This document shows, one piece after another, positions 11,315 to 22,763 of a stretch of DNA of 64,000 nt; positions within the stretch are counted from its first letter, which is position 1, and each line of letters begins with the position of its first letter. The DNA is taken from contig NC_066583.1 in assembly GCF_024323335.1 (NCBI RefSeq), positions 271,053,916 through 271,117,915 on the forward strand. The letters run 5' to 3'. Below the pieces are notes generated by a model. It saw nothing but the letters and a program-made list of their open reading frames with translations, was not told where the DNA came from and ran no database searches. This DNA is from Lathyrus oleraceus. Its lineage: Eukaryota > Streptophyta > Magnoliopsida > Fabales > Fabaceae. The position numbers were made by a program, and so were the translations under genes.

Positions 11315-13092
11315 TTTGTAACGCCCCAAGCTGATTTCAAGATTATCGACTGACCTTACAAACCAACACGGGTCTTTTCAGCATGCTTTGTCCTCACTCA
11401 CATACTTTCCAGAAAACTTTCCTGAAGGTCACCCATCCAAATACTACTCCAAGTCAAGCACACTTAACTATGGAGTTTTATTTGTCAAGATACAAACAGG
11501 AAGATGCATCTTGTTGGCATCGGTAGTACCAATTCATCATTATAAGCCTTCCTTCAACAATGCAGGCTCATACTTGTAAGACCCCAATTTTCACCCTAAG
11601 ATCCCTCATGCAATTTCATCATAAGCATTAGCATTGGGATCATACCTTGGCATCCTCCTTACCCCTCCTTCATTGGGTTTGTTTTGGGAGAGATCACCAA
11701 GCACTTTGTGATTATACCATACTTGTATTTTATCATTTCACTAACCAAAATACCAAAAATATGTCTTTGTACCTGTCTAACTCATTTGTAGGTAGGACAT
11801 GATCTCATTGATTCATCAAGATCACATCTAGGGTTTGAGACCCTCATGAACAAAGAGCACAACCAAGAATTGATTAAATAATGGTTATGAACATCATATA
11901 TGAGTCCTAATGTTCTCTACATGTTGTATTGGTCAAGTTTGCTTCAAGAGTTTGAGGGTGATTTGCCTTGGAAACCCTAGTTTGACTGGGTATCTTGAAT
12001 AACTTGTCCAACACGCTATCTCACCAATTGATAAAATTTCTCAAGGTACACATCAAATTTCATCATATTATGCATATATGATCTACCATGAGCCAAGAAA
12101 GTCAAGATAATTGGAAGTTAGTAAGTTGGTTGGTGGTGGTTGGCCAGATGAATTCATCTGATCAAAACTGGGTCTCCCTAGACCCTATCTCCTACAATTT
12201 TCACCATATGAAAATTATTCCAAGATAAAACTTACTCTAAATGACATTATAAACAACTTTCATGTTGATACCTATAGGTAGTTTTGCATGGAAAATCATT
12301 TTCTATGTTGAAACATTATAGGTCATTTTGTCTAAACCCTAATTTGAAAGTCAACTTCCCAAGGCCATAACTTGCTCATTTTTATGAGATGAAATAGTTC
12401 CAAGTTGCACAATCCAATTCAATATGTCTAATTCAACTTTTATGTTTGGAGTGGGAGCTAATTCAACTTCATTGAACATGTGATATGAGGCTACATTATA
12501 GGTCACTTTTGACCTATACCATCGACCAAGTGATTTTTCCAAACTTAAAAAAAATGCATAACTCTATCATTTCAAATCCAAATGACATGTAATGGGTGAC
12601 CATTTTGAATGTATTTGAGAGAGATACAACTTTTATGAAGACACTTTCCTAATTTGAAGCTCATAGAAAAAGTTAAGCAAGGTGGAATATTGAGACATAT
12701 GGCTTGACACTTAGAAAAAATTTGATATGTCAAATTTTTCCAAACTTCCACCTCAAATTTCTACAAGTTCCAAACTCCAAATGAAAAAGTGTTCAACATA
12801 AAACTTGTTCCTCTTGATCTCACCTTTCCAAAAAGCTCAAACTCATTCATTTTGGACTTGAAATGCATAGGTTGCGCATGGCTTAAACGGGTTGATATCA
12901 TTTGGCATGGATCCAACTTCAAACAACAATGCACAATTGCCTTGCATTCCAAGCTTGCTTCAACACATCTAATCATTCATTTTGGACTTCAAGCTATCAT
13001 TTCATGGGCCTATGCGCGCCCATGCACCATGCTATCATCATTTGCCAAATTTGGAAGGTTGAAAAGAGTGTGCAAATATCACATGGATTTGG

Positions 13093-13102
13093 CTATATAT
13101 AC
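13093..13102 (+). promoter_or_regulatory. TATA box of solo LTR 2
   Basis: CTATATATAC about 1.5 kb inside the LTR. The related LTR 4 has CTATAAATAG in the equivalent place. Confidence 0.5.
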
Positions 13103-14646
13103 AGTTGCATTTGCTCAGAAATGACACACACATCGTGCCAACTTTGAATCCCCATTGAAAACCCTTCACTCTCATAGGATAACCCTGATAAATTCATTTG
13201 AATTTGAGATTGAATCTCCACTTTTTTGGAATTCAACTCTCCAGGAATCCATTGCTTTTAAGCCTTTCCATTCCTCTCCTGCAAGCAAGTGAAGTGAAGC
13301 CAAGCATAACTCAGATCAAGTTCTAGCAAGTTCAGACCTCCATTGAAGGTAATTTGTAGAAATTTTAAACTCTTTGATTCTCTTAAATTGTTGCTCAATT
13401 CCATTGATTCTTGAGTTGTCTGAAGTCCTACCAATGTAGGCAAGAAGATTAAGTTGCTTTGAGGCCAAATCGAAGCAACTCAGATCATGAACCTCATTTT
13501 TCAATTCCACATATCTCTTAATATATTTGGAATTGGAGGAATTGGAGGTCATATTTGTGCTCAGTGATGTTTTTTCTTTAAGATCATGTCCCTGTTTTGA
13601 ATTTTGGTGATGGTTCATGTTGACCAGTCCAGTGGAGCTCACCGGAGAAGACAAAACCGGAGCTCTGGCTCCGGTGATGATGTGTCTTGAGTCTGAGCCA
13701 CTTGATCCAAGTCTCACGTTCTAATCTGGACCGTTTATTTTTTATTACTCCTTTTACCATGCAGTTGACTCAAGTGTACATGGAACGCATGTTTTGGATC
13801 ATCAGATCTGCCACCTTAATTAATGAGGGAGATCTAATGGTCCACGTATTTTTGGATTTTTTTAATTTCATTTTAATTCCATTTTCTTCAATAATTCATA
13901 ATAAATTTAATATTGATCCAAAAAATATGGGACTTTCACCAAAAAAATTCAAATATTTTTCTCTTTCATATTCTGAATTAAAATTATTTTTTGGATCATT
14001 ATTAATATTTTTCATGAATTAATTGATTTTGCATTTGTTTTTAATTGTTTAAAAATATTTTTAAATGTCAAAAAATTATGAAATTTTTTCTCCAAGGTCC
14101 TTTGACCTTGTTTGACCTATGATAAATCTCATGGCCTTATTTGGTGTTTTGATGAGATTTTAGGATTTGGACAAAACATATTTGAATTTAATGCATTATT
14201 TTATCATTTTTAATTGAATAAATGACATTTTAATTGTGTTGACCATTTGGATTGACTTAATTGAGTTTCTTATTTGTTGTTGGGCCTTGGTCAAGGTTGA
14301 CTTGACTTTGTCAAGTTAATATTATTGGATTTAGGGGATTGATGGAATGTACATTCCATCTTCCAAAATGAATGAATAATATTAATTTGGTAAAAGTCCT
14401 CCTTTGACCAATTTGTGATCTCATTCATCCCTTTCCCTCTTCATCTAATTCCTCTTATTCATCCATTCATTCCCATTTGGCCAATGACATCTCAAAGTCC
14501 TAATGCTAGTTGATTGAAAGATTAACATGAGTATGGATGAGACTAGGCCACACCTTTTGCATATTTTTGTGTGTGGTATGTTTAATGAGCATAGTTCATA
14601 ATACTATGTCTTCAACATGCATTAACACCAAAATTCTATTGCCCGA

Positions 14647-14696
14647 CCTCAAATAGTTGTGACTTCTATATAAGTCCAATTACGATTGCTTAACAT
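14647..14696 (+). other. conserved 50-bp block in giant LTRs
   Basis: Contains ATAGTTGTGACTTCTA and AAGTCCAATTACGATTGCTT. The same block is at 62014-62063 (+) and 19717-19768 (-) in two other giant LTRs, nearly unchanged although the surrounding LTR sequence is diverged. It is absent from the LTR at 5878-10308. Function unknown. Confidence 0.7.
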
Positions 14697-16056
14697 GGCG
14701 CTGAATTTGTGACACAAAAGGCATAAGCATTCTATTTAGTGAGATTGTAAGTCTCCCTTCTTCCATGGTATTATGTGGAAACTTGGCCTTCTTTCCTTCC
14801 TTTGGAAGATGTTTTGGTTCAAGGATCCATGCTTGTGCCAAGTAGGTTGAGTGTTCTCCAAAGAATGTCTTGAAATCCAAAGCAAAACAAAACTAACTAC
14901 AGACTTACTAACTATTAACTTTTACTTTCAAGCTTTTACTTTAATGCAATTTACTTTTAGTAATTTATATCATTTGCCATTATACATATCATTCTAATTG
15001 TTTATGTTAATGTAATTTCCACTTTGTTCATTTGGACCATATTGTGTGATATCATTTTGTTTGTGTATACTTTGTTTGCTTGTTTGGTCTTTGACCATTA
15101 AAGTACATAATAACAACAAAAACCCTAAAAGACTTTTGAGTGGACCGTTGGCTTGATTTGTGGACCAATTGAACTTAGAACTTAGGCAACATTCCTTTGC
15201 TAATGGACTTGGTCAATTCCAATTTGTTGAAGAACCAAGGGCTTGCAATTTGAAATTCATCTAATACATCATTCGAGATCTCTCAAGTTCATCTGCAACA
15301 TTGATCATTGTTAAGCTGTCATGTTGAACCTGTGACTTGTGGAATTCATCTGCTACATATTCTATTTTGAAGAAGATCATGAAGTGGATAAGCTTGGATG
15401 AGGTCATCTTTATTTGATGTCTTTGCTCTTCAATATTGATATAATTGTGCATCTGTGTGTTGCTTGATTCTGAAAAGTCCAAGGGAATTCTGGGTTTCTA
15501 TTGACATACTTGTCTATTGGATTGCTCCCATTTGGTCAGATCTTTTCAACTTTAAACTTTTAAATTTTTGTGCATAGGGTAGTCTCTTCATCTTCTCCCC
15601 ATTTCTTTAATTTCAAAATCTCTCCCTCCATTTTCAAAACCTTCTTTGTGTGAACTACTTTTGTTCTAAACTTTGACCACTTTTGCAAAAAGATAGAAAC
15701 TTTGGCCTAATGCCATTGCATTTTCAAACTTATTTTCTTAAATCAAACTTGTAAATGAACTTAACTATACTTGACTTAAACTTTCAAAAAGCCAAAAAGA
15801 ACTAACTCATTCAAACCATTTTTAGGCCCTTGTGCCTTTCAAACTTAAATTTTGTTAAAACCAACACACTCATTTTGAAATTTATAGCACGAACTACGAG
15901 GTTTTGATCCCTCATTTTTATGTTGGTACGTAGGCACAAGACCGAAGGTCTTGTCAAACACAAAAATATAATTAATGAATTCTTTTCTCATCCCCCCATT
16001 CTATTTGTTTGTAAACATCACTTTGTACAAAATACATATGCACACAAAAAGGGCTC

Positions 16057-16092
16057 CCTAGGAGTATCTAGGACACTTTAGGTGCTAACACC
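16057..16092 (+). promoter_or_regulatory. conserved double hairpin near LTR 3' end (copy 2)
   Basis: Stem CCTAGG / TCTAGG (one G-U pair) with AGTA loop at 16057-16072, then 8 nt, then GGTG-CTAA-CACC at 16081-16092. Confidence 0.6.
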
Positions 16093-16456
16093 TTCCCTCT
16101 GTGTAACCAACCCCTTTACCTGTGATCTCTGATTTTTATTAGTTTTATTTGAAAACTTCTTTCAAATTGGGTTTGGTTCGTACTTTTTCCCTTTTCCCTT
16201 GGAAACAATAAAAGCGCGGTGGCGACTCTTGTTAATTGATCTCTAGCTTATCAATAGCTTGATGATCATGAATTTCCCGCTACAATACCTACAGATCCTC
16301 AAGATGCCTCTCATTCCGATGTGAATTCAGGTTTTCCCCAGAAGCTGCTAGGAGTGTCTCATTGTCATGCCTCTTGCACCAACAACCACTCCCTCGTCAT
16401 CGGGTGTTACATGTAACCATTATCTGCCCTCTCTGACCTTGGGTGTTACATGCATT

Positions 16457-16876
16457 TGTAACGCCTCAGACTGTTTTTAAGATCACCGACTGACCCCACA
16501 AATCATCATGGGTTTTCTTAGCATGATTTGTCCTCACTCACACGCTTTCCAAGAAACTTCCAAGAAGTTTACCCATCCAAATACTACTCCAAGTTAAGCA
16601 TGCTTAACTATGGAGTTCTTATTTGTTAGACTACTGAAAAGAAGATGCATCTTATTGGTATAGGTAGTACTAATCAATCTTCATAGGCCTTCTTTCAACC
16701 ATCTAGTCTCATACCTGCACATCCTTAGGATCTCTATCATTTCGATGTGAATTCGGTTTTTCCTTAGAAACTGATAGGAGTGTCTCATTGTCATGCCTCA
16801 CGCACCAACAAACACTCCCTCACCCTCGAGTGTTACATGTAACCACTCTTCTCGCTCTTCGACCTCGGGTGTTACA
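16457..16876 (-). repeat. Cassandra LTR C
   Basis: 420 bp, TGTAACGCCTC ... GGGTGTTACA, with 5S-like segment 16556-16669. Only six bases (TGCATT) of internal domain separate it from LTR B, so the internal domain of that unit has been deleted. Confidence 0.85.
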
Positions 16877-16946
16877 TGCCCACCAGCTTCCGCTTGGTTC
16901 GTCCTCGAACCACATTGTACTTGGAGAGGTCTGCACTGATACCATT

Positions 16947-17365
16947 TGTAATGCCTCAGAATATTTTCAGGATTTTCCACTGACCCCACAAACCAATACG
17001 GGTCTTCTCAACATGATTTTTCTTCACTCACGTGCTTTCCAAGAAACTTCCCTGAAGTTCACCCATCCAAATATTATTCCAAGTTAAGCACGCCTAACTA
17101 TGGAATTATTATTTGTTAGGCTACAAAAAAGAAGATGCATCTTATTGGTATAGGTAATACCAACCAATTCTTGTAAGCCTTCCTTCAACCATGCAGTCTC
17201 ATACCTACACAACCTCATGATCCTCTCATTCCTATGTGAATTTGGTTTTTCCCTAAAAGCTGCTAGGAGTATCTTATTGTCATGCCTCATGCACCGACAA
17301 CCACTCCCTCGCCCTCGGGTGTTACATGTAACCACTATATGCACTCTTCGGCCTCAGGTGTTACA
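16947..17365 (-). repeat. Cassandra LTR D
   Basis: 419 bp, TGTAATGCCTC ... CAGGTGTTACA, with 5S-like segment 17046-17159. Its outer end abuts the second CATAT copy (17366-17370). Confidence 0.85.
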
Positions 17366-17370
17366 CATAT

Positions 17371-18059
17371 GATCCCCTTCAACATCTTACTAGGAAACCT
17401 CTTCCTAAAGTGGTATACAGTTTCCTGACACAAAATCTATATTCAAGTCTAGGTAGTAGCTCATCCATTGCAGATAATAGACCCAATGTCATAAAAAATA
17501 TAACATCAATCAAAATTGTAAACATAATGTGAACATAAATATAATTATGTGAACAGAAAAAGCTATTTGTAGCATTTGATCATTGGGATATCTACCTATG
17601 GTTGCTAGGACTTGCCCTCCACAAAGACCTTTCAAAAAACAACCATCAAGGCATGTGAAATGTCTACATAAATTGAAGCTCTCCTTACATGATGCAAAGC
17701 ATATGTATAACCTTCTGAAATGGGGTCTTTGATCATCAATACCTACTTTAAAAGGTTGAACATTTAGTTTTACTACTGACCTTGGGTTTGATCTTAATAG
17801 CTCATGGAAATAGTAATAAATCCTAGTATAATCCCCTAAGAAAGAACCATCAACCATGTCTCTAGCTGTAAATTTAGCTCTTATGTCCTTAGTCTTGTTG
17901 ACCCCTACATTCCACTTCCTTTGTGCCTTTTCCTTTATATCCTTAATCTTCATCCTAGGATTGTTTTTCAAGGAATTTTGAATCATTTTGCTCAACCATT
18001 TAGTACTCGTCATCTTTATATTATACTCTCTACTACAACTCTGAATGTCAACTACCTTC
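17371..18059 (-). pseudogene. MULE 1 transposase, central (catalytic) block
   Basis: The minus strand resumes after solo LTR 3 with VVDIQSCSREYNIKMTSTKW, then a linker (ARDMVDGSFLGDYTRIYYYF) and the start of the catalytic domain: HFRRLYICFASCKESF, LDGCFLKG (first catalytic Asp) and GGQVLATIGRYPNDQML. After IAFSV the frame collapses into AT-rich noise; about 80 residues are missing before ALDELLPR-like text (AMDELLPRLEYRFCVRKLY). A one-base shift then leads to FRKRFPSKMLKG at the Cassandra site. The segment expected to carry the second catalytic Asp is the part that is missing. Confidence 0.85.
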
Positions 18060-18239
18060 TGTAGCGGTAAATTCTTTGAGATTAAGCTATTGATTAACTT
18101 AACTCGCAAAGCAAGAGTCGCCACCGCGCTTTTATTGTTTCCAAAGAAAAGGGAAAAAGTACGAACAAAACCCAAAGAAGTTTTAAAACAAAACCAATAA
18201 AAAGAGAACAAGGGTCTAGGGGTTAGTTATGCAAAGGAT

Positions 18240-18275
18240 GGTATTAGCACCCTAAACATCCATGGTACTCCATGG
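18240..18275 (-). promoter_or_regulatory. conserved double hairpin near LTR 3' end (copy 3)
   Basis: On the minus strand stem CCATGG / CCATGG with AGTA loop (18275-18260), then 8 nt, then GGTG-CTAA-TACC (18251-18240). Confidence 0.6.
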
Positions 18276-21200
18276 GAAACTCTTTGAAAATATGTACATT
18301 TTATCTTGAAAAAGGGTGTCGTTTGTTAAAATATTGAAGGGATGGGAAAAGAAGCATTTTTATTATGATTTTGGTGTTTGCCAAGACTTTTGAAGTCTTA
18401 TGCCTACGTACAAACAAAATGCAATGAAGGATAAAAACCTTGTAGTTTACGGTAAGAATAACAAAGGGATTTTGTTTTGATCTATTTTTTATGGAAAAGA
18501 CATTTTGTCATTCTAAGGAGGATACTCAACTAGTCACCCACAAGTACGAGAACTTTGTGTCATCATGAGAAGAGCTCCAACTTGGATAAGGATCAAGAAG
18601 TATGTCACTAACTCCCACAGATGGAAAAGAATTATCATCAATACTATGGAGATAGGAGAATTATAACTCAACTATCGAAATGAATCATGTCTAATGCCTT
18701 GAGAAAAGTTTTAAAATAAAAAGTACACAAGGGCACAAAATGGTTTGAATGAGTTATGCATTTTTTAAGTCTTTGAAATTTGTATGAACATGCTTAAGAT
18801 GGATTAACATTTATTAGGAAAAAGGCTTTTGAAAATCACTTGACAAAAGTCAAGGTTTATTGAGAAAGTGGTTCAAGTTAAAACAAGAAGGTTTTGAAAA
18901 AGAGGGAAGGTTTTTGAAAATTAAATAAGGGGGAGGAGAATAAGAGACTATCCTAAGGCGGTAAAGTAAAAGTTAAAGAAGAAAGATCTAACCAAGAAAC
19001 AACAAGCTTTATGATATAAGTCAAGCAAGAATTTCCCTCCTTTGGATTAAGCCTCAAGCAAGAAAAATAATCAAAAGGTTATCCAATGTATCAAATGAAA
19101 CCAAAATAATTAAGCCAAGTCTTCACAAGGAACCCGAGTCAAAGGTATCCGATGAATTCCAAGGTCTCAGGTCACAAGTCCCAAAAAAAAAGGTCAAGAT
19201 CCTAATTCTAAGTCCATAACTCCACAAAGATGCCAAGGATAGTAACCACAAGTCTATGAATTAAGAGAGACAAGTTTCCTTTTTAGGTTTTCTTAGCAAT
19301 GACATAAAGAATGGTCCAAATGGACAAAGAATAAAATGACATAAACACAAATAATATGATATGAAATGTTAAACATAAAGCATAAAGTAAATGACATAAA
19401 AAATAAAGGCATAAAGGTAAATGACTTTGAAGTAAAAGTTAATACAAGTAAAGTCTTAGTAAAAGATGTTAGTGAAGATGAAAATATGTTGTTAGTCATT
19501 TTTTAGAGAATACTCAACTATCCACTCACAAGCATGAAGATATGAACCTATACATCATTTATGAGAAGGGCCTCAACTTGGATAAAATCAACAAGTATGC
19601 CACTAGCTCTCACAAATGGAAAAGGAGCAACATCTTCATACAATACCATGAGAAATAAGAGACTTACAATCTCCCTTATAAAAATGGCATTGCCTTTGGG
19701 AGAAATTTAACGATATGTTAAGCAATCATAATTGGACTTATGTAGAAGTCACAACTATCTGAGGTCGGTCAATAATAATGTTTGTGTTGATACATGCTAG
19801 AGAAATGATGTGTGAATCAGCCTCCTAAAGCTATGCCACACAAGAAAAAAAAGGGTGATCAAGCACAAAGGTTAGGAGGATGGTCCATTACTTCAATCTA
19901 CATTTCATGACACTTAGGACAAACTTATGCATCAACCCAAAGTATCTTAAATGATTCATGATCACTTAGAAGGTAGATTTGAAATGATGAAAGTTCATCA
20001 AGCACCAATCGACACATCATGAACAAGATGGACACAAATCCATCCAATTGATCAAAGGGAAAAGAAAGGGATGAAGAAGAAAGGGGACAAGAGAGGTCAC
20101 ACCCAAATTGAATCACAAATTTGATCAATTTATCATCAAAATCAATCATACATTTTGGTGGATTAGGATTTTCACCCCATCAACACCCAAGATCTATTGA
20201 GTTTGATGAGACATGAAGTCAAAATCATCATGATCTAAGGCCAACAGAAATCCACAAGGTCAAACAAACTAAAAATGCAATTAAATGAAATAACAATGCA
20301 TTAAAGGTATTTTTAAATGATTTTTAAAATGGAAATAAAATGAAAAATCCATAAAGCCCTTCAAAACACCAAATAAATGGACAAAAAAATTATTGAAGGT
20401 TGGAAATAAAATGAGAAACATATAATAAAATTTTCAGAATTTAAAAATGCAGAAAAGTATTTTTAAACCAATTAAAATAAAGTAGAAAAGATAAAATTCA
20501 TAAAAATAGAAAATCAACAAAATAAAATGTGGAAAAATAAAAATCAAATGAAGAAAAATAAAAGAGAATTTTAGAAATTATTTTGGGATTTTTTGGATAA
20601 AAATGAAATTGCTACGAATTTTTAAAGATAAAGCAATTTAAAATAATAAAAGAAAAAGAATTTAAATTAGAAAAAACCATGAGCGTTTTAAAGAAAAAGC
20701 AATTTAAAATGATAAAAGAAAAATATTTTAAATTAGAAAAAACCATGAGCGTTGGATCACACCTCATTAATTGACGTGGCAGATCCAACACTTAAAATGA
20801 TGAGAAACACGGTGGAATCCACTGCAATCAGAACTCATGATCCAGTTTGAATTCAACCAATCAAAACATTTCAAAATGTCAACATATATGGTTCAAACTC
20901 AGACCACCTGAGAAATACTTTGGGCGTCTTCTCCCGTGAGCTCTCACTGGAGTTTCATCGTGTTGTAACTTTAAGACACGAGACCATCACCATTGTGATC
21001 CTCTTCTCATCCCGAATTCAACCTTATGCTTCAAATTCATTTATGTGAACTGAGCAACGGGAATTTCAAATGAGTTTCAGAAATAAGCAAGCCACGAAAA
21101 ATTAAATTAAATGGTGAACACGATCAATCAACACCAGATAAGTTAGAGGAAAACATCAGAGAGTGAAGGACTACATTGTGGTAACTTGTTTGAGTTCAAA

Positions 21201-21459
21201 TGATGCTCAAAACTACCTTGTCCAAATGGTGATCAGAAGTTGATGAAGCTCGGTCTGGTTAGAGAACTTCAGAAGGTATCAGAGCTTGGGAATTGTTGCA
21301 AAAGTTTCAGAGAATGCCGATGGAGCTAATAGAATGAAGAAAATGGATTGAGATCGGATGAAACTCAAAACACTATAGTTGAATTTTCTGGAAAAACTTC
21401 AAGTTGTAGCAGGGGTTTCTTGGCTCTCCAAAGCTTACAAATGAAGACAAAATCTTCCT

Positions 21460-21469
21460 CTATTTATAG
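21460..21469 (-). promoter_or_regulatory. TATA box of solo LTR 3
   Basis: CTATAAATAG on the minus strand, about 1.3 kb inside the LTR start. It would give a transcribed LTR part of roughly 3.4 kb. Confidence 0.6.
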
Positions 21470-22763
21470 GCAATGTAATTACATCCAAATACATGTGGAA
21501 TGATGTTGAATTCGTGCAAAACAAATTTGATCCAAGTGTGTAAAAAGTGTGACTTGAAACTTCTCAAAACTCAGCCAAATGATGTGTTTTAATTGTCAAT
21601 TAACTTCTGGAGGTTTGATTAAACATGTTTAGGACCAAAACACTTGCTAATTTGGGCTGGAATTGATTTTAGTCATGATCAAATATCGGGCAATGGTGAT
21701 TTCTTCAATTTCAAGTCACCATGTTCAACTCAATGGGGCGTCCTACTCAAGAGGCTTTTTGATCCCATTCTTTTTGCAATGTGTTAACATCATGACCAAG
21801 ATTACAATGAGCCAAGAAAGGTTGAATTTGGATGTTTGAGCACAAAGTTATGGTGTGTTGAAGTTTCCATAAAATACTGGTTCCATAACTTAGAAAAAAT
21901 TGAGTGCTTCATGTTTGAAAAAGACCTATAATGTCCCAATGAATTCCATGGTCTTCCATGCATAATTTGACCTTGGTCCTTGAAGAAAACTTGTAGAGTG
22001 TATCACCATCAGCATTTTGCAAAACTAATTTGCTCCATATGTTAAAAATTGAAGAAGTTATGATCTTTTAAAGTTGGTAAAAAGTCACTTGAAAATAGGT
22101 CAAATTTCACTAAGTCCACAAATGACCTATAATGTCTCCAAACTTTTGATGATCCTCCAAGCATAATTGGCTCTTGTCATGTAAAGAGAAGTTATAGAGG
22201 ATGTTTATAAGAGTCATATGCAAAAATAAGCATTCAATTTTTTTTAGAATTGAAGGAGTTGTGATCTTTGGAACTTTGATTTCAAAATATTGACTTTTAG
22301 GTCAAACCACTTGGAACAAGCTTGTGCCCTTGGACTTTCCTTGCATTTAAAAGCACATGGGTGATCATATTAACTCAAGATAAGGTGTCCTTTATGGCCT
22401 CTTGATTAAATTTATCAAAGCTTGAAGTTAATTTTTGAAGAAGGAATGGATATAAACACATGAACCTTTGACTTTTCTTGAGAAGTAAGCCAACAAACTT
22501 TGGGATGCTTTTGACTTGAGAAGCCTTACCTTGCACAATAAACTTAAGGGAAACAAGACATATTTTTGGTATTTTGATTAGTGGTTAGATAAGCAATGAA
22601 TAAAATAAACACAAAGGTAAAATAAAGAGGTGTTTGGGTGATCCCTGCAAGAAGCAAACCCAAGGATGGATAAGGGAATGACCAAGATGTGACCTTGCTT
22701 GTATGCAAAAGATGCAAATGAGATATGGGATCTTTGGGTTAAAAATTAGGGTATGACACCTTC

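Larger units (their letters stand above)
11575..16284 (+). repeat. solo Ogre-type LTR 2, nested in Cassandra LTR B
   Basis: 4710 bp with TG...CA ends (TGTAAGACCCCAATTTTC ... TTTCCCGCTACA) and no internal coding DNA. Flanks are ATACT (11570-11574) and ATACC (16285-16289), a duplication with one later substitution. TATA-like box CTATATATAC at 13093-13102. Near the 3' end are a double hairpin (16057-16092), AATAAA (16207-16212) and GGTGGCGACTC (16218-16228). Solo LTRs arise by recombination between the two LTRs of an element. It shares terminal sequence and gene-free architecture with the LTR at 58861-63599, so both belong to one family. Confidence 0.88.
11317..16450 (-). repeat. Cassandra LTR B, split by a solo LTR
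   Basis: The left part 11317-11574 carries the 5S-like segment (11416-11528). The right part resumes after the solo LTR at 16290 and ends GGGTGTTACA at 16450. Together they give about 419 bp, the same as the other copies, so the insertion caused no loss beyond its own target duplication. Confidence 0.85.
10828..17365 (-). mobile_element. Cassandra TRIM tandem multimer (four LTRs) with nested solo LTR
   Basis: Order on the plus strand: LTR A (10828-11245), internal domain 71 bp (11246-11316), LTR B (11317-11574 plus 16290-16450, split by a giant solo LTR), a 6-bp internal remnant (16451-16456), LTR C (16457-16876), internal domain 70 bp (16877-16946), LTR D (16947-17365). The LTRs are 418-420 bp, begin TGTAAC(G)CC and end GTTACA. 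The internal domain on the minus strand starts with the TGGTATCAGAG primer site. One CATAT duplication flanks the whole block (10823-10827 and 17366-17370). This is the terminal-repeat-in-miniature family Cassandra, known for 5S rRNA sequence in its LTRs. It encodes no protein. Confidence 0.9.
18060..22758 (-). repeat. solo Ogre-type LTR 3, inserted in MULE 1
   Basis: 4699 bp. In minus orientation it starts TGTCATACCCTAATTTTT (from 22758) and ends TTACCGCTACA (18060). A perfect duplication CCTTC flanks it (18055-18059 and 22759-22763). TATA box CTATAAATAG at 21460-21469 (-). Near the 3' end are a double hairpin (18240-18275), AATAAA and GGTGGCGACTC (18115-18125). No protein-coding internal region. 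The start sequence differs from LTR 2 and LTR 4, so it is a different subfamily. Confidence 0.88.
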
